In this document: positions 1 to 8,468 of the stretch, one piece after another | Position numbering within the stretch: the first letter of the stretch is position 1 | How the letters are laid out: each line of letters begins with the position of its first letter | NCBI GenBank assembly: GCA_019136675.1 | Contig: JAGVTV010000093.1 | Location: 1 to 37,515 of the forward strand | Direction: 5' to 3' | Length of the DNA: 37,515 bases | Origin: Bacteroidota bacterium | GTDB taxonomy: Bacteria > Bacteroidota > Bacteroidia > Chitinophagales > Saprospiraceae | Notes under the pieces: generated by a model | Seen by the model: the letters and a program-made list of their open reading frames with translations, nothing else | Told to the model about the DNA's origin: nothing | Database searches by the model: none | Position numbers and translations under genes: made by a program

Positions 1-872
1 GGGAATGGATGCCCCTTCGAGGGAAGTAAGCCTGTCTATCAACCTGGTGTTAAGTTCGATGAGTGGAATATTTCCCTGGTAATAGCTGGTTATATCCTGG
101 ATGTATTCAGGCTTAAAAAAATCAGAGAAGCTTGTAAATATAGTTCCGGTGGCTTCATTGAAGCCCAGAACAGTATTGGGAATATAGGCAGGATAAAAAT
201 AAGCCGACTGGCTCAGAATCAGATTTCTCATAGTACCTGAAAAATCATACGGCCCAGACAGGTGGGCTGCTGCTGTAACAGATTCAGGCCCCTCATTTTG
301 TTCGAGATATTTATGATAAGCCATGGATGAAAATCCGCCCTGGCTGTATCCGGTAAGAAACAGCTGACTATTGGTTGACACACCGTTTGCGGCAGTCCAC
401 CCATCACAGGCTTTGACCATGTCATCAGTAGCTGATACAGTGGTGCCGGCGTGTACATAGGTCTGGAACGGCCATCGCCCATACCTACATAATCCGGCAG
501 CATGGAGACAAATCCCAGCCCCGCAAACAAAAGGCCCAACTGGCCTTCTTCACCGCCGGGTAAACCATACCTTGACGGCACACAATCCTTGCAGTCGGAG
601 GTCCCGTGGGTATACACCAGCCTGGGGTATCTTTTTATGGCAATGTCCGGCACAGATAACATTCCCGAAAGGGTATCCTTCTGGCCTTTGGCGTCTTTGG
701 AGGTATATAGCACCTTGTAGTATTTGGCACCATACCCAATAAAAGGCACATTAAACTGGCTGATAAGCTGTGATTTTGTCTTGCTGCCTATAAAGGTGGC
801 AGAAATAACCTCCTGGCCCCTCATAGACTGGCAGGTAAAAATAAGGATCATCAGGTAAATAAAACTTTTCAT
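1..872 (-). pseudogene. Secreted alpha/beta hydrolase (secretory-lipase-like), frameshifted, 3' end outside window
   Basis: The gene starts at 872 with a signal peptide (MKSFIYLMILIFTCQSMRGQ). The first frame runs through VYTHGTSDC and PDYVGMGDG and then loses homology-like character. A frame one base away continues sensibly as PFQTYVHAGTT, ATDDMVKACDGW, then the nucleophile elbow GYSQGG near 333-352, and stays open to base 1. Restoring one C on the coding strand in the GGCCG at about 470-473 would give GDG-PFQTYVHA, so this is a single-base deletion or a sequencing error. The family hydrolyses esters, lipids or peptides outside the cytoplasm; the substrate cannot be told here. About 290 residues are visible and the C-terminus is missing. 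It diverges from the small lipoprotein gene at 1018. I am confident of the fold and the shift, but not whether the shift is biological. Confidence 0.75.
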
Positions 873-965
873 CTATGATTATTTTTAGAAATTCAAAATT
901 TGTAAAAGAAGACAATTATTATCAAAAAAACTCAAGGTACATAACATCATTTTATGAAAACGTGT

Positions 966-994
966 TTTGGTACTTCGTCAAAATGTGTATATTG
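966..994 (+). promoter_or_regulatory. Possible promoter of the small lipoprotein gene
   Basis: TTTG at 966-969 is followed 18 bases later by TATATTG at 988-994, close to the Bacteroidota pattern TTTG / TAnnTTTG but one T short. The predicted transcription start, near 1001, lies about 17 bases before the ATG at 1018. The match is imperfect. Confidence 0.3.
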
Positions 995-1017
995 CAACAC
1001 TAAAAACAATTATTACT

Positions 1018-1374
1018 ATGTTCAGGTCCCTTGCACTCTTCATCGTTACGTTGCTGATATCCTGTTCGCCTAAGGAACTGCCTACCATTTTTACTATGGA
1101 TGACAGCCAGGTTACTCTTAAGGTCTCTCACGAAACTACCCGGGCAGAACTGGAGGATATCAGACAAAAACTCGCCGAAAGTGGCATATCAATGGGTTAT
1201 GAAGGGTCAGAGTTTTTTGAAAACAATAACCTCCGGAGACTGGTACTTACAGTGTCCACTCCGGAAGGAAACAGCGGAAAAACGACCGCCGATATTGTAG
1301 CCCTGCAATTCAGGTATTTCGGGTTTGTATATAAAAAAGGCGAAAAGGGGAGCTTTAAGATAGGGGAGGTTTAG
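1018..1374 (+). CDS. Small lipoprotein with a domain like that of M56/BlaR1-linked proteins
   Basis: The product is 118 residues. It begins MFRSLALFIVTLLISC, a lipoprotein signal with the lipobox LLISC and lipidated Cys16, so it should be membrane-anchored. An in-frame TTG at 967 would add 17 residues ahead of the signal and is less likely. The rest is one soluble domain (TTRAELEDIRQKLAESGI, then a short NNLRRLVLTVS strand and EGNSGKTTA). This pattern resembles the small module often found at the C-terminus of Bacteroidota M56 (BlaR1-like) membrane proteins, which is a resemblance from memory and not a confirmed match. Function is unknown. It diverges from the broken hydrolase and precedes paaZ by 44 bases, with which it may or may not be co-transcribed. 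Confidence 0.7.
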   Translation: MFRSLALFIVTLLISCSPKELPTIFTMDDSQVTLKVSHETTRAELEDIRQKLAESGISMGYEGSEFFENNNLRRLVLTVSTPEGNSGKTTADIVALQFRYFGFVYKKGEKGSFKIGEV

Positions 1375-1398
1375 TGCCGAGTATTTTGTTTACCTTCG
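1369..1398 (+). promoter_or_regulatory. Possible paaZ promoter
   Basis: TACCTTCG at 1391-1398 matches the -7 pattern TAnnTTTG with one change, and TTTA near 1370 could stand for the TTTG -33 box about 18 bases upstream. The ATG of paaZ is 20 bases further on. If used, paaZ would be transcribed separately from the lipoprotein gene. Evidence is limited to these near-matches. Confidence 0.3.
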
Positions 1399-1418
1399 CA
1401 GTACCCAATTAATTTACC

Positions 1419-3458
1419 ATGAAGCTTAAAAATTATGCCTGCGGCAGCTGGATCGAAGGAAGCGGTCAGGGTCAGCCATTGTATGATGCCTGTACCGGTG
1501 ATTTAGTAGCCGTAGCCGGTTCGTCAGGACTGGATTTTGCCGGAATGCTGGAGTATGGACGCAAAACCGGCAACAGCAACCTACGCAAGATGACTTTTCA
1601 CGAGAGAGGCCGTATGCTCAAGGCACTTGCCATGTATCTGTTGGACAGGAAGGAAAAATATTATGACATAAGTTATAAAACAGGGGCTACACGTGCCGAT
1701 TCGTGGATAGACATCGAGGGGGGTATCGGTAACTTGTTTGCCAATGCCAGCCTGAGAAGAAAATTTCCTGACCTGCCGTATTATACCGAAGGAGAGCCTG
1801 TGGGACTGAGCAAAGGTGGCACCTTCATGGGACATCATATCCTGGTACCCAAGGAAGGCGTGGCTGTGCATATCAATGCCTTCAATTTTCCGGTCTGGGG
1901 GATGCTGGAAAAATGTGCAGTCAACTGGCTGGCTGGAATGCCGGCCATAGTAAAACCTGCCACAGTTACATCATTTTTAGCAGAAGCCGTAGCCGCTGAC
2001 ATCATAGGGTCTGGTATTTTGCCGGAAGGGGCCCTTCAGATAATATGCGGCAGTGCCGGAGACCTGCTGGATCATGTCAATTATCAGGATGTGGTGACCT
2101 TTACGGGTTCGGCATCCACGGGACTCAAACTGAAGTCACACCCCAATATTCTCAAAGAAGCCGTTCCCTTCAATATGGAAGCTGATTCGCTCAACTGTAT
2201 CGTGCTGGCAAGGGATGCAGCCCCGGGGACCCCGGAGTTTGACGTCTTTGTCAAAGAGATACGCAGGGAAATGACTGTAAAATGCGGGCAGAAATGTACC
2301 GCCGTGAGACGTATCTTCGTACCCCGTGAATATGCCGATGATGTGCAGGCGGCTATTGGCAGGTCTCTGGCAGGTACGCCAATCGGAGATCCAAGGGTTC
2401 AGGGAGTACGTATGGGCGCCCTGGCAGACAGGGATCAGGTGGAAGAGGTGAGGGCAAGGATATCAGAACTGGCAGCCTTTTCTGACATCGTGTACGGCGA
2501 TCCTGATGACTTTGAAGTGAGTATGGGCTCCAGAGAAAAAGGATCTTACCTGGCCCCGGTGCTGCTACGTAACAATCAGCCGCATATACATGAGGGAAGC
2601 CATGAGATCGAGGCATTCGGGCCGGTGGCCACTATTATGCCCTACGATGACCTGGATGATGCCGTGGTTCTGGCCAGAAAAGGCAAAGGCTCCCTGTGTT
2701 GTTCCATCGTGACTTTTGATGATGGTATTGCCCGGGACTATGTGGTCAGTGCAGCCACACATCATGGGAGGATTCTGGTGCTCAACCGCGAATCAGCAGT
2801 CGAAAGCACAGGTCATGGGTCGCCTATGCCATTGCTGGTCCATGGAGGGCCGGGTCGAGCAGGTGGCGGCGAGGAAATGGGCGGCATGCGTGGAGTGAAA
2901 CACTACATGCAGCGATGTGCCATCCAGGGTACGCCTACCACCCTCACGGCTGTGACACAGCAATTCCAGTACGGCGGCAAATATCATCTTGATACCATCC
3001 ATCCGTTTAAGAAATTTTTCGATGACCTGATTGTAGGAGAGACACTTATTACCCACAAGCGTACCGTGACCGAAAGCGACATAGTCAATTTTGCCAATGT
3101 GTCATGGGATCATTTTTACGCTCATACTGATGCCACGTCACTGGAAGGCACAACCTTTACTCAGAGGGTAGCACATGGATACTTTGTATTGTCGGCAGCA
3201 GCGGGCCTGTTTGTCGATGCCGCCAAAGGACCCGTACTTCTCAATTACGGTCTGGAAGAATGCCGCTTTACCAAGCCTGTGTACCCGGGTATGACTATCG
3301 GGGTGAGATTGACTGTCAAGGAAAAAGTTGCCCAGGAAAAACGGGATGACGAGGAATTCCAAAAGGGTATCGTCAAATGGCTGGTGGATGTCTATGATGA
3401 GACCGGCGAGACTGTAGCCATCGCCACCATCCTTACCATGGTAAAAATGAAGAACTGA
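1419..3458 (+). CDS. paaZ: PaaZ: oxepin-CoA hydrolase / 3-oxo-5,6-dehydrosuberyl-CoA semialdehyde dehydrogenase
   Basis: PaaZ opens the oxepin-CoA ring made from phenylacetyl-CoA and oxidises the aldehyde formed, in the cytoplasm. At 679 residues it matches the known enzyme (E. coli 681). Residues 1-520 form the aldehyde dehydrogenase domain: the general base lies in FNMEADSLN (Glu254) and the nucleophile in CGQKCTA (Cys293), each two residues below the E. coli E256 and C295. Residues ~530-679 form the MaoC-type hydratase: DHFYAH supplies Asp564 and His569, with the same spacing as E. coli D561 and H566, followed by TQRVAHGYFVLS. Both active sites look intact. None of the other core paa genes (ring epoxidase paaABCDE, ligase paaK) is in the window. 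A crotonase-family gene lies 408 bases downstream beyond a gene remnant. Confidence 0.96.
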   Translation: MKLKNYACGSWIEGSGQGQPLYDACTGDLVAVAGSSGLDFAGMLEYGRKTGNSNLRKMTFHERGRMLKALAMYLLDRKEKYYDISYKTGATRADSWIDIEGGIGNLFANASLRRKFPDLPYYTEGEPVGLSKGGTFMGHHILVPKEGVAVHINAFNFPVWGMLEKCAVNWLAGMPAIVKPATVTSFLAEAVAADIIGSGILPEGALQIICGSAGDLLDHVNYQDVVTFTGSASTGLKLKSHPNILKEAVPFNMEADSLNCIVLARDAAPGTPEFDVFVKEIRREMTVKCGQKCTAVRRIFVPREYADDVQAAIGRSLAGTPIGDPRVQGVRMGALADRDQVEEVRARISELAAFSDIVYGDPDDFEVSMGSREKGSYLAPVLLRNNQPHIHEGSHEIEAFGPVATIMPYDDLDDAVVLARKGKGSLCCSIVTFDDGIARDYVVSAATHHGRILVLNRESAVESTGHGSPMPLLVHGGPGRAGGGEEMGGMRGVKHYMQRCAIQGTPTTLTAVTQQFQYGGKYHLDTIHPFKKFFDDLIVGETLITHKRTVTESDIVNFANVSWDHFYAHTDATSLEGTTFTQRVAHGYFVLSAAAGLFVDAAKGPVLLNYGLEECRFTKPVYPGMTIGVRLTVKEKVAQEKRDDEEFQKGIVKWLVDVYDETGETVAIATILTMVKMKN

Positions 3459-3465
3459 TCCAGAC

Positions 3466-3779
3466 ATGTCAAAAGGTTTTGCCATTCTCATTTTTATGGT
3501 TGCGACATTTTCCGTCAAAACCCAGCCTCGGGCAGACTATATCTGGATGGGCGGATATCAGACCGTTGTCGCCACCGGAGCATTGGTGGGCCACAAGTAT
3601 GATTTTGCGATAGCATTATGGAGTGGACTCCCAACAGCAGGTACATATACACTGTCATAGACTGGTACCTCTACCAGGTAGATACGCGGGAGGCCGACCC
3701 TGCAAAAAAAGTCCGGCTCATAGACACCTACCACGGGACCAAGGACCCGTTCAGTACGGAATTTTTTTTAATGGCCCAG
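3466..3779 (+). pseudogene. Remnant of a secreted protein of a Saprospiraceae-type repetitive family, deleted and frameshifted
   Basis: An ATG seven bases after paaZ opens a signal-peptide-like start (MSKGFAILIFMVATF) followed by DYIWMGGYQTVV and GHKYDF, and ends in a stop at 3660. An overlapping frame (from 3618) encodes WTPNSRYIYTVIDWYLYQ, then DTYHGTKDPFSTEFFLMAQ up to about 3779. I read these as the first ~45 residues and a distal ~55-residue piece of one protein. They resemble secreted Saprospiraceae proteins with an opening like 'xxIWLMGY...DF' and a later 'SPNSRYLY...YQFDL...PF.T.F.LAQLAPDGKIY'. The ~200 residues expected between them are missing and a frame change joins the pieces; nothing sensible follows LMAQ. 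Family recognition is from memory; the broken frame is seen directly. Confidence 0.55.
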
Positions 3780-3865
3780 CAATATTGTTTTTGTGCAACC
3801 TGTTATAAACACTATCAGCAGGGGCACATATCAGTAAGGGATAAATTCCTACCTTTACGTCTTTA

Positions 3866-4636
3866 ATGTCAGTACAGATGTCACAGGGATACGTAAAATC
3901 AGAGACCAGGGATCGAATCACCACTATTGAGTTTTATCACCCCGCCCAGAATTCACTGCCGGGAGATCTGCTCACTGAGCTGACCACTGCCATCTATGCT
4001 GCCGGCAAGGATCCGGCTGTTTTGCTGATCGTACTCAGGAGTGCCGGCGACAGGACCTTTTGTGCCGGAGCCAGTTTTACAGAACTGGCCTCAATAGCCG
4101 ATGAGGAGTCAGGACTGCGATTTTTTTCAGGATTTGCCAATGTGATAAACGCTATCCGCACATGCGGCAAGCTCGTCATCGGCAGGGTGCATGGCAAGGC
4201 TGTAGGAGGAGGAGTGGGTCTGGCAGCAGCCTGTGACTATTGCATGGCGTCAAAGTATGCTACAGTGAGGCTTTCTGAGCTTGCTGTGGGTATAGGCCCG
4301 TTTGTCATCGGCCCGGCCGTGGAAAGAAAGATTGGTTTGTCGGCATTCAGCCAGATGGCCATCAATGCCGGAGAATGGCAGACCGCCGAATGGGCCAAAC
4401 AAAAAGGATTATTTACAGAAGCATTTGAGACCATAGAACAGTTGGATGCTTATATTACACATTTCACAGCCGAACTTGTCACCAAAAACCCTGAAGCCCT
4501 TTCCGGACTGAAAAGGATCTTCTGGGAGGGTACAGGCCATTGGGATACCCTGCTGGAAGCAAGGGCCGCACTCAGCGGTAAATTAATCCTTTCAGATTTT
4601 GCAAAAAATGCCATTCAGTCATTCCTCAAAGCCTAA
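3866..4636 (+). CDS. Enoyl-CoA hydratase/isomerase family protein (crotonase fold)
   Basis: The 256-residue product has the crotonase landmarks: FCAGAS (first oxyanion-hole region, ~65-70), VHGKAVGGGVGLAAACD (108-124) and the RLSELAVGIGP segment. Of the two catalytic glutamates of classical enoyl-CoA hydratase, only the second is present (Glu138); the first position is Gly118. Single-acid members include several isomerases and specialised hydratases, so a simple 2-enoyl-CoA hydratase call is not safe. The distal half (AINAGEWQTAEWAKQKGL and the conserved IFWEGTGHWD) covers the full usual length. Proximity to paaZ suggests a role in acyl-CoA catabolism (a PaaF/PaaG-like or branched-chain step), which is inference. 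ATGs at 3866 and 3878 are both possible. A near -7 box, TACCTTTA, sits at 3850-3857. Confidence 0.88.
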   Translation: MSVQMSQGYVKSETRDRITTIEFYHPAQNSLPGDLLTELTTAIYAAGKDPAVLLIVLRSAGDRTFCAGASFTELASIADEESGLRFFSGFANVINAIRTCGKLVIGRVHGKAVGGGVGLAAACDYCMASKYATVRLSELAVGIGPFVIGPAVERKIGLSAFSQMAINAGEWQTAEWAKQKGLFTEAFETIEQLDAYITHFTAELVTKNPEALSGLKRIFWEGTGHWDTLLEARAALSGKLILSDFAKNAIQSFLKA

Positions 4637-4728
4637 AAGGCACGTGTCCTGGTGCCGGTATCAAACCCGATGACCAAGAACTAAAAACCCACTTCATGGT
4701 TTACTGATGATCTTGATATAAACAAATA

Positions 4729-5880
4729 TTGGAACACCGGTACGATTATATTATCCTCGGCTCCGGAGCCTCCGGTCTCCTGTTGGCTTATCGACTGGAT
4801 CGGGACCCGTATTTCAGCGAAAAGTCCATTCTCATCATAGACAGGGAGGCCAAAGATACCAACGACCGTACCTGGTGTTTCTGGGAAGAAGGGCCCGGTG
4901 AGTGGGACTCTATTCTGAGCCATGAGTGGGGAAGTATCCTCTTCCGGAGTCAGGAGTATGGGTCTGACATAGCCATTGAGCCTTACAGATACAAGATGGT
5001 GAGGAGTGCAGCATTCTATTCCTTATCAGACAAGGTATATTTTCTGGTCACACAGGTAACCTCATGGAAAGAAACCGGCCAGGGGGCCGAGGTAATAACG
5101 GACGCAGGCAGGTATGAGTGCCGGAAGCTGTTTAGTAGCATACCTGCCATGGATGTCAATCCAAAAACCAGTGAATATCCATACCTGCACCAGCATTTTG
5201 TGGGATGGTTTATTCAGACACCCGGACCTGTCTTCAATCCCGAAGTGGCCACATTCATGGATTTTACCATTGACCAAAAAGGCAACACCAGATTTATGTA
5301 TGTATTGCCGTATGCGGCCAATAAGGCCCTGGTGGAATATACGTTGTTTTCAGCAAGTCTTCTGACCTCCGAAGAATATGAAACGGGAATCAGGGAGTAC
5401 CTTACAAAACAAGGGCTCAGTGATTATACCATTCTTGAAAAAGAGACCGGCGACATACCTATGACGTGTTACCCATTCTGGCGACATAACTCTGCCCACA
5501 TCATGTACATAGGCTCGGCAGGAGGCTGGACCAAAGCAGCCACAGGCTATACCTTCATGAATACCGTACGTACTACCCTGCGTCTCCGAGACTTTTTAAA
5601 AAAACACGATGACCTGTCCGCCTTCAGGGTGCGTGGCAGGCACTGGTTTTATGACCTCATCTTTCTGGATGTACTCTGGCATAACAATGCATCAGGCAGC
5701 AATGTATTTTCCTCGGTATTTAAAAATAATGACATCAGGACGGTGCTCAGATTTCTGGACGAAACTTCCGGTATCCTAGAGGACCTGGGTGTTTTATTCG
5801 CAACTTCGCCCAAAATAAATTTCATTAAATCGGCTATACGCAATTTTCCGCGGATAATTCACGAGTTTGTAAGGAAATAA
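4729..5880 (+). CDS. crtY: Lycopene beta-cyclase (CrtY family)
   Basis: This FAD-dependent enzyme closes the ends of lycopene to beta-rings in carotenoid synthesis. The 383-residue product starts with a dinucleotide-binding motif, DYIILGSGASGLLLAYRL (residues 5-22), followed by the cyclase signature RTWCFWEE, the flavobacterial-type segments RFMYVLPY and LVEYTLFS, and YIGSAGGWTKAATGYTF near the C-terminal third. The start is TTG at 4729: an in-frame stop at 4714-4716 lies just upstream, no ATG falls between, and the nucleotide motif begins five codons later. No phytoene synthase, desaturase or ketolase gene is in the window, so the rest of the pathway must be elsewhere. It follows the crotonase gene by 92 bases, without an obvious terminator between them. 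Confidence 0.88.
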   Translation: MEHRYDYIILGSGASGLLLAYRLDRDPYFSEKSILIIDREAKDTNDRTWCFWEEGPGEWDSILSHEWGSILFRSQEYGSDIAIEPYRYKMVRSAAFYSLSDKVYFLVTQVTSWKETGQGAEVITDAGRYECRKLFSSIPAMDVNPKTSEYPYLHQHFVGWFIQTPGPVFNPEVATFMDFTIDQKGNTRFMYVLPYAANKALVEYTLFSASLLTSEEYETGIREYLTKQGLSDYTILEKETGDIPMTCYPFWRHNSAHIMYIGSAGGWTKAATGYTFMNTVRTTLRLRDFLKKHDDLSAFRVRGRHWFYDLIFLDVLWHNNASGSNVFSSVFKNNDIRTVLRFLDETSGILEDLGVLFATSPKINFIKSAIRNFPRIIHEFVRK

Positions 5881-5886
5881 GAGTGA

Positions 5887-6351
5887 TCAGAGCTTGATCT
5901 TCTTAATACGGTCGAGGTCCCGCTTGCTGTCTCTCTCCTTGATAGTTTCTCTTTTATCGTAGGCCTTTTTACCTTGTGCAAGGGCTATTTCAAGTTTGGC
6001 AAAACCGCGTTCATTAAAATAAAGACGGTAGGGTACGATGGTAAAACCTTTTTCCGTGACCCTTCGTTCCAGTTTCCTGAGCTCTGATTTATGGAGCAGC
6101 AGCACACGGTCCCGGCGTGCATCATGGTTGTAGATGGTTCCGTGTTCATACTCTGAGATAAACATGTTTTTGACAATGAGGATACCCCGGTCAAAAATGC
6201 AGTATGCGTCGTTGAGGTTGGCAAGTCCCTGTCTGAGGGCTTTTACCTCAGTGCCGGTAAGTCCCAGCCCTGCTTCATACGTCTGTATAAAGGCGTACTC
6301 AAACTTGGCCTTGCGGTTAACAATCTCCTTAGGTACCTGCTTTGTTCCCAT
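5887..6351 (-). CDS. smpB: SsrA-binding protein SmpB
   Basis: SmpB binds tmRNA and brings it to stalled ribosomes for trans-translation. From the ATG at 6351 the product is 154 residues, typical of the family. It shows EIVNRKAKFEYAF at the N-terminus, then TGTEVKALRQG and NLNDAYC, the EYEHGTIYNHDARRDR segment, KGFTIVPYRLYFN, and the basic C-terminal tail ending RIKKIKL that inserts into the empty mRNA channel. An in-frame ATG seven codons upstream (6372) is rejected: it falls inside the promoter -7 box, and SmpB proteins start close to the conserved segment. The stop lies 6 bases from the convergent crtY stop. tmRNA itself is not in this window. Confidence 0.96.
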   Translation of the reverse strand: MGTKQVPKEIVNRKAKFEYAFIQTYEAGLGLTGTEVKALRQGLANLNDAYCIFDRGILIVKNMFISEYEHGTIYNHDARRDRVLLLHKSELRKLERRVTEKGFTIVPYRLYFNERGFAKLEIALAQGKKAYDKRETIKERDSKRDLDRIKKIKL

Positions 6352-6369
6352 TATATCATAAAAAGAGTG

Positions 6370-6377
6370 CAAAGATA
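6370..6377 (-). promoter_or_regulatory. smpB -7 promoter box
   Basis: On the minus strand this reads TATCTTTG, an exact TAnnTTTG, followed by CAC. Transcription would start near 6363, about 12 bases before the ATG at 6351. A clear TTTG at -33 is not seen. Confidence 0.55.
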
Positions 6378-6409
6378 TGTCTCCCGGACCGAATTGTTTG
6401 AAAAAATAC

Positions 6410-6417
6410 TAATTTTG
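6410..6417 (+). promoter_or_regulatory. -7 promoter box of the HEAT-repeat/cyclophilin gene
   Basis: TAATTTTG is an exact TAnnTTTG, 20 bases before the ATG at 6438. With the smpB box it makes a back-to-back divergent promoter pair within about 50 bases. A proper TTTG -33 box at normal spacing is not evident. Confidence 0.5.
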
Positions 6418-6437
6418 GAGTTTCTAAATTGGTCAAA

Positions 6438-8462
6438 ATGCCTTTGAGAATATCTTTTAGCCACTCTCTTTGCCTGCTGGTCCTTGCCATCAGCCTTCTG
6501 GTTACTTCGTGTGTACCGGAGTCCGGAAAAGAGCTGACAGAAGTAACTTTTTCCGTTACAGATCCTGAAATCAGGGCCATTGCGGACCTGGAGGACAAGC
6601 AGGATCTCAAGGCCCTGTACAAGTATTTCAGGCATGAAAACCCTTCCTACCGTTACAGGGCAGTAATGGCCTTTGCCTCTGTCAAAAAAAGTGAAGCCAA
6701 TGATAGTCTCATCAGAATGCTCGCCGATCCGGTGATGAACGTACGAACTGCCGCTGCTTTTGCCCTGGGGCAAACCGGTGACCCCAAGGTTACCGATAGA
6801 CTCATAGCATCATTCAGAGGTAAAGACACATTGGATATCAACAATGAATTTAATGCCGCCATCCTGGAGGCTGTAGGAAAGACTGGCAGCCTTTCAGACC
6901 TTAAGCTGCTTGCAACCGTTAAAACATACCGTAGTACGGATACCCTGCTGCTTTTGGGACAGACCCGCTCCATATACCGGATGGCCCTTCGTAATATCAC
7001 CTGTGAGGAGGGTACCTCCCGAATGGTGGACCTTCTGTACACAGATATAGTGCCCTACCAAGTTAAGTTGCTTGCCGCCAATTATCTGGCCCGTGCCAAA
7101 GACATAAACCTGAGTCTGGCCAAAGTCAGGCTTACAGATATTTTTACCCGCGAAAGAAAACCAGAAATACGTATGGCTCTGGCTACAGCCTTTGGCAAGG
7201 TAAAGGATCCGGACTTCATAGCCCCGTTAAAAACGGCCATGGTGTCAGAGACCGACTACCGGGTCAAATGCAATATTATGCGGGCCATGGGCAATTTTCC
7301 CTACCCGGATATCAGGGACATGGTCCTGGGCAATCTAAAAAATGAAAACCTGCATATAGCCACCACTGCCGCCGGTGTTATCCTTAGCAATGGCATCGTG
7401 GAAGACGTACCCGAATACATGAAATATGATACAGTGACTGTCCCGTGGCAGGTTAGGTCCAAAATGAACGGAGCCGTGCTGGCACATTCGGCACTGTACT
7501 TTACAAAGTTTAAAACGGCATTTACTGAAAGAGTCCTGAAAAACATGAAAGAGGCCAGTTCGGTGTATGCCAAAGCCGCCTACCTCGATGCCATAAGCAG
7601 GGACCCATTTAATTACCAGCATCTAATCCAGGCTTATTCCAGGGAAAGTGACCAGTTGATGAAAATCACGGCCATAGAAGGTTTGGGTAATGTACTAAAG
7701 AATCCCAATTTTTTCAGGGCATTTGGCAATGGATTCGGGCAGGTAAAATCCGAGATCCTCAATGTGCTGATTTCTGCGGTCACGAGCGGGGATCCTGGCC
7801 AGATAGCCACAGCCTCCGGCATAATCAGGGAGCCTTCTCTGCAGTGGAAGGAATGGTTCAGGGACCTTACTTTTGTGAAAGATGCCGTTGCAAAACTTAA
7901 GATGCCCAGGGATGTGGAAGCCTACAACGAACTCAAAAATACCATAGCCTTTCTGGAAGGCAATACCGGTTTTAAACCTGAGGCTGTGGCATACAATCAC
8001 CCCATAGACTGGTCTCTGATGCAGGGAGTGGGAGACTCGAGTATAGCGGCCATCAAAACCGAAAAGGGTGTAATCAGAGTCAGTTTGTACAGGGATGAAG
8101 CACCCGGCACCGTGGCCAATTTTATTGACCTGATAAATAAAAAGTTTTACAACGATAAGATCTTTCACCGGGTAGTACCCAATTTTGTAGTACAAACGGG
8201 ATGCCCGAGAGGCGATGGTTTTGGCTCACTTGACTATACAATCAGGTCTGAGTTGCCACCTCTGTATTATGATGGCGAAGGATATATAGGCATGGCTTCA
8301 GCCGGAAACCATACGGAGAGTACCCAATGGTTCATCACCCATTCGCCGGCACCGCACCTGGACGGTAATTACACCATTTTTGGCAAGGTGGTGGAGGGTA
8401 TGGATGTGGTGCATAAGATCCAGCAGGGAGACAAGATCACAGAGATCATTTTTGTAAAGTAG
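6438..8462 (+). CDS. Lipoprotein with HEAT repeats and a C-terminal cyclophilin-type peptidyl-prolyl isomerase domain
   Basis: From the ATG at 6438 the product is 674 residues (a TTG at 6429 would add three). It begins with a lipoprotein signal ending LLVTSC (Cys25), so it should sit on a membrane facing the periplasm. Residues ~45-500 are alpha-helical HEAT-like repeats; units such as RYRAVMAFASVKK, VRTAAAFALGQTGDP and RMALATAFGKVKDPD recur at about 30-40 residues. Residues ~525-674 are a cyclophilin domain: FHRVVPNFVVQ keeps the catalytic Arg578 and the Phe and Gln of the active site, followed by STQWFI and HLDGNYTIFGKV. His replaces the tryptophan that binds cyclosporin in human CypA, as in many bacterial members. 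A role as an envelope folding factor with a helical binding scaffold is inferred. Convergent with pgi, 6 bases between stops. Confidence 0.9.
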   Translation: MPLRISFSHSLCLLVLAISLLVTSCVPESGKELTEVTFSVTDPEIRAIADLEDKQDLKALYKYFRHENPSYRYRAVMAFASVKKSEANDSLIRMLADPVMNVRTAAAFALGQTGDPKVTDRLIASFRGKDTLDINNEFNAAILEAVGKTGSLSDLKLLATVKTYRSTDTLLLLGQTRSIYRMALRNITCEEGTSRMVDLLYTDIVPYQVKLLAANYLARAKDINLSLAKVRLTDIFTRERKPEIRMALATAFGKVKDPDFIAPLKTAMVSETDYRVKCNIMRAMGNFPYPDIRDMVLGNLKNENLHIATTAAGVILSNGIVEDVPEYMKYDTVTVPWQVRSKMNGAVLAHSALYFTKFKTAFTERVLKNMKEASSVYAKAAYLDAISRDPFNYQHLIQAYSRESDQLMKITAIEGLGNVLKNPNFFRAFGNGFGQVKSEILNVLISAVTSGDPGQIATASGIIREPSLQWKEWFRDLTFVKDAVAKLKMPRDVEAYNELKNTIAFLEGNTGFKPEAVAYNHPIDWSLMQGVGDSSIAAIKTEKGVIRVSLYRDEAPGTVANFIDLINKKFYNDKIFHRVVPNFVVQTGCPRGDGFGSLDYTIRSELPPLYYDGEGYIGMASAGNHTESTQWFITHSPAPHLDGNYTIFGKVVEGMDVVHKIQQGDKITEIIFVK

Positions 8463-8468
8463 TTCTGA

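Noticed and set aside
4641..4658. GGCAC/GTGCC stem after the crotonase gene as a terminator
   Set aside because: Only five pairs, an 8-base loop and no T tract.
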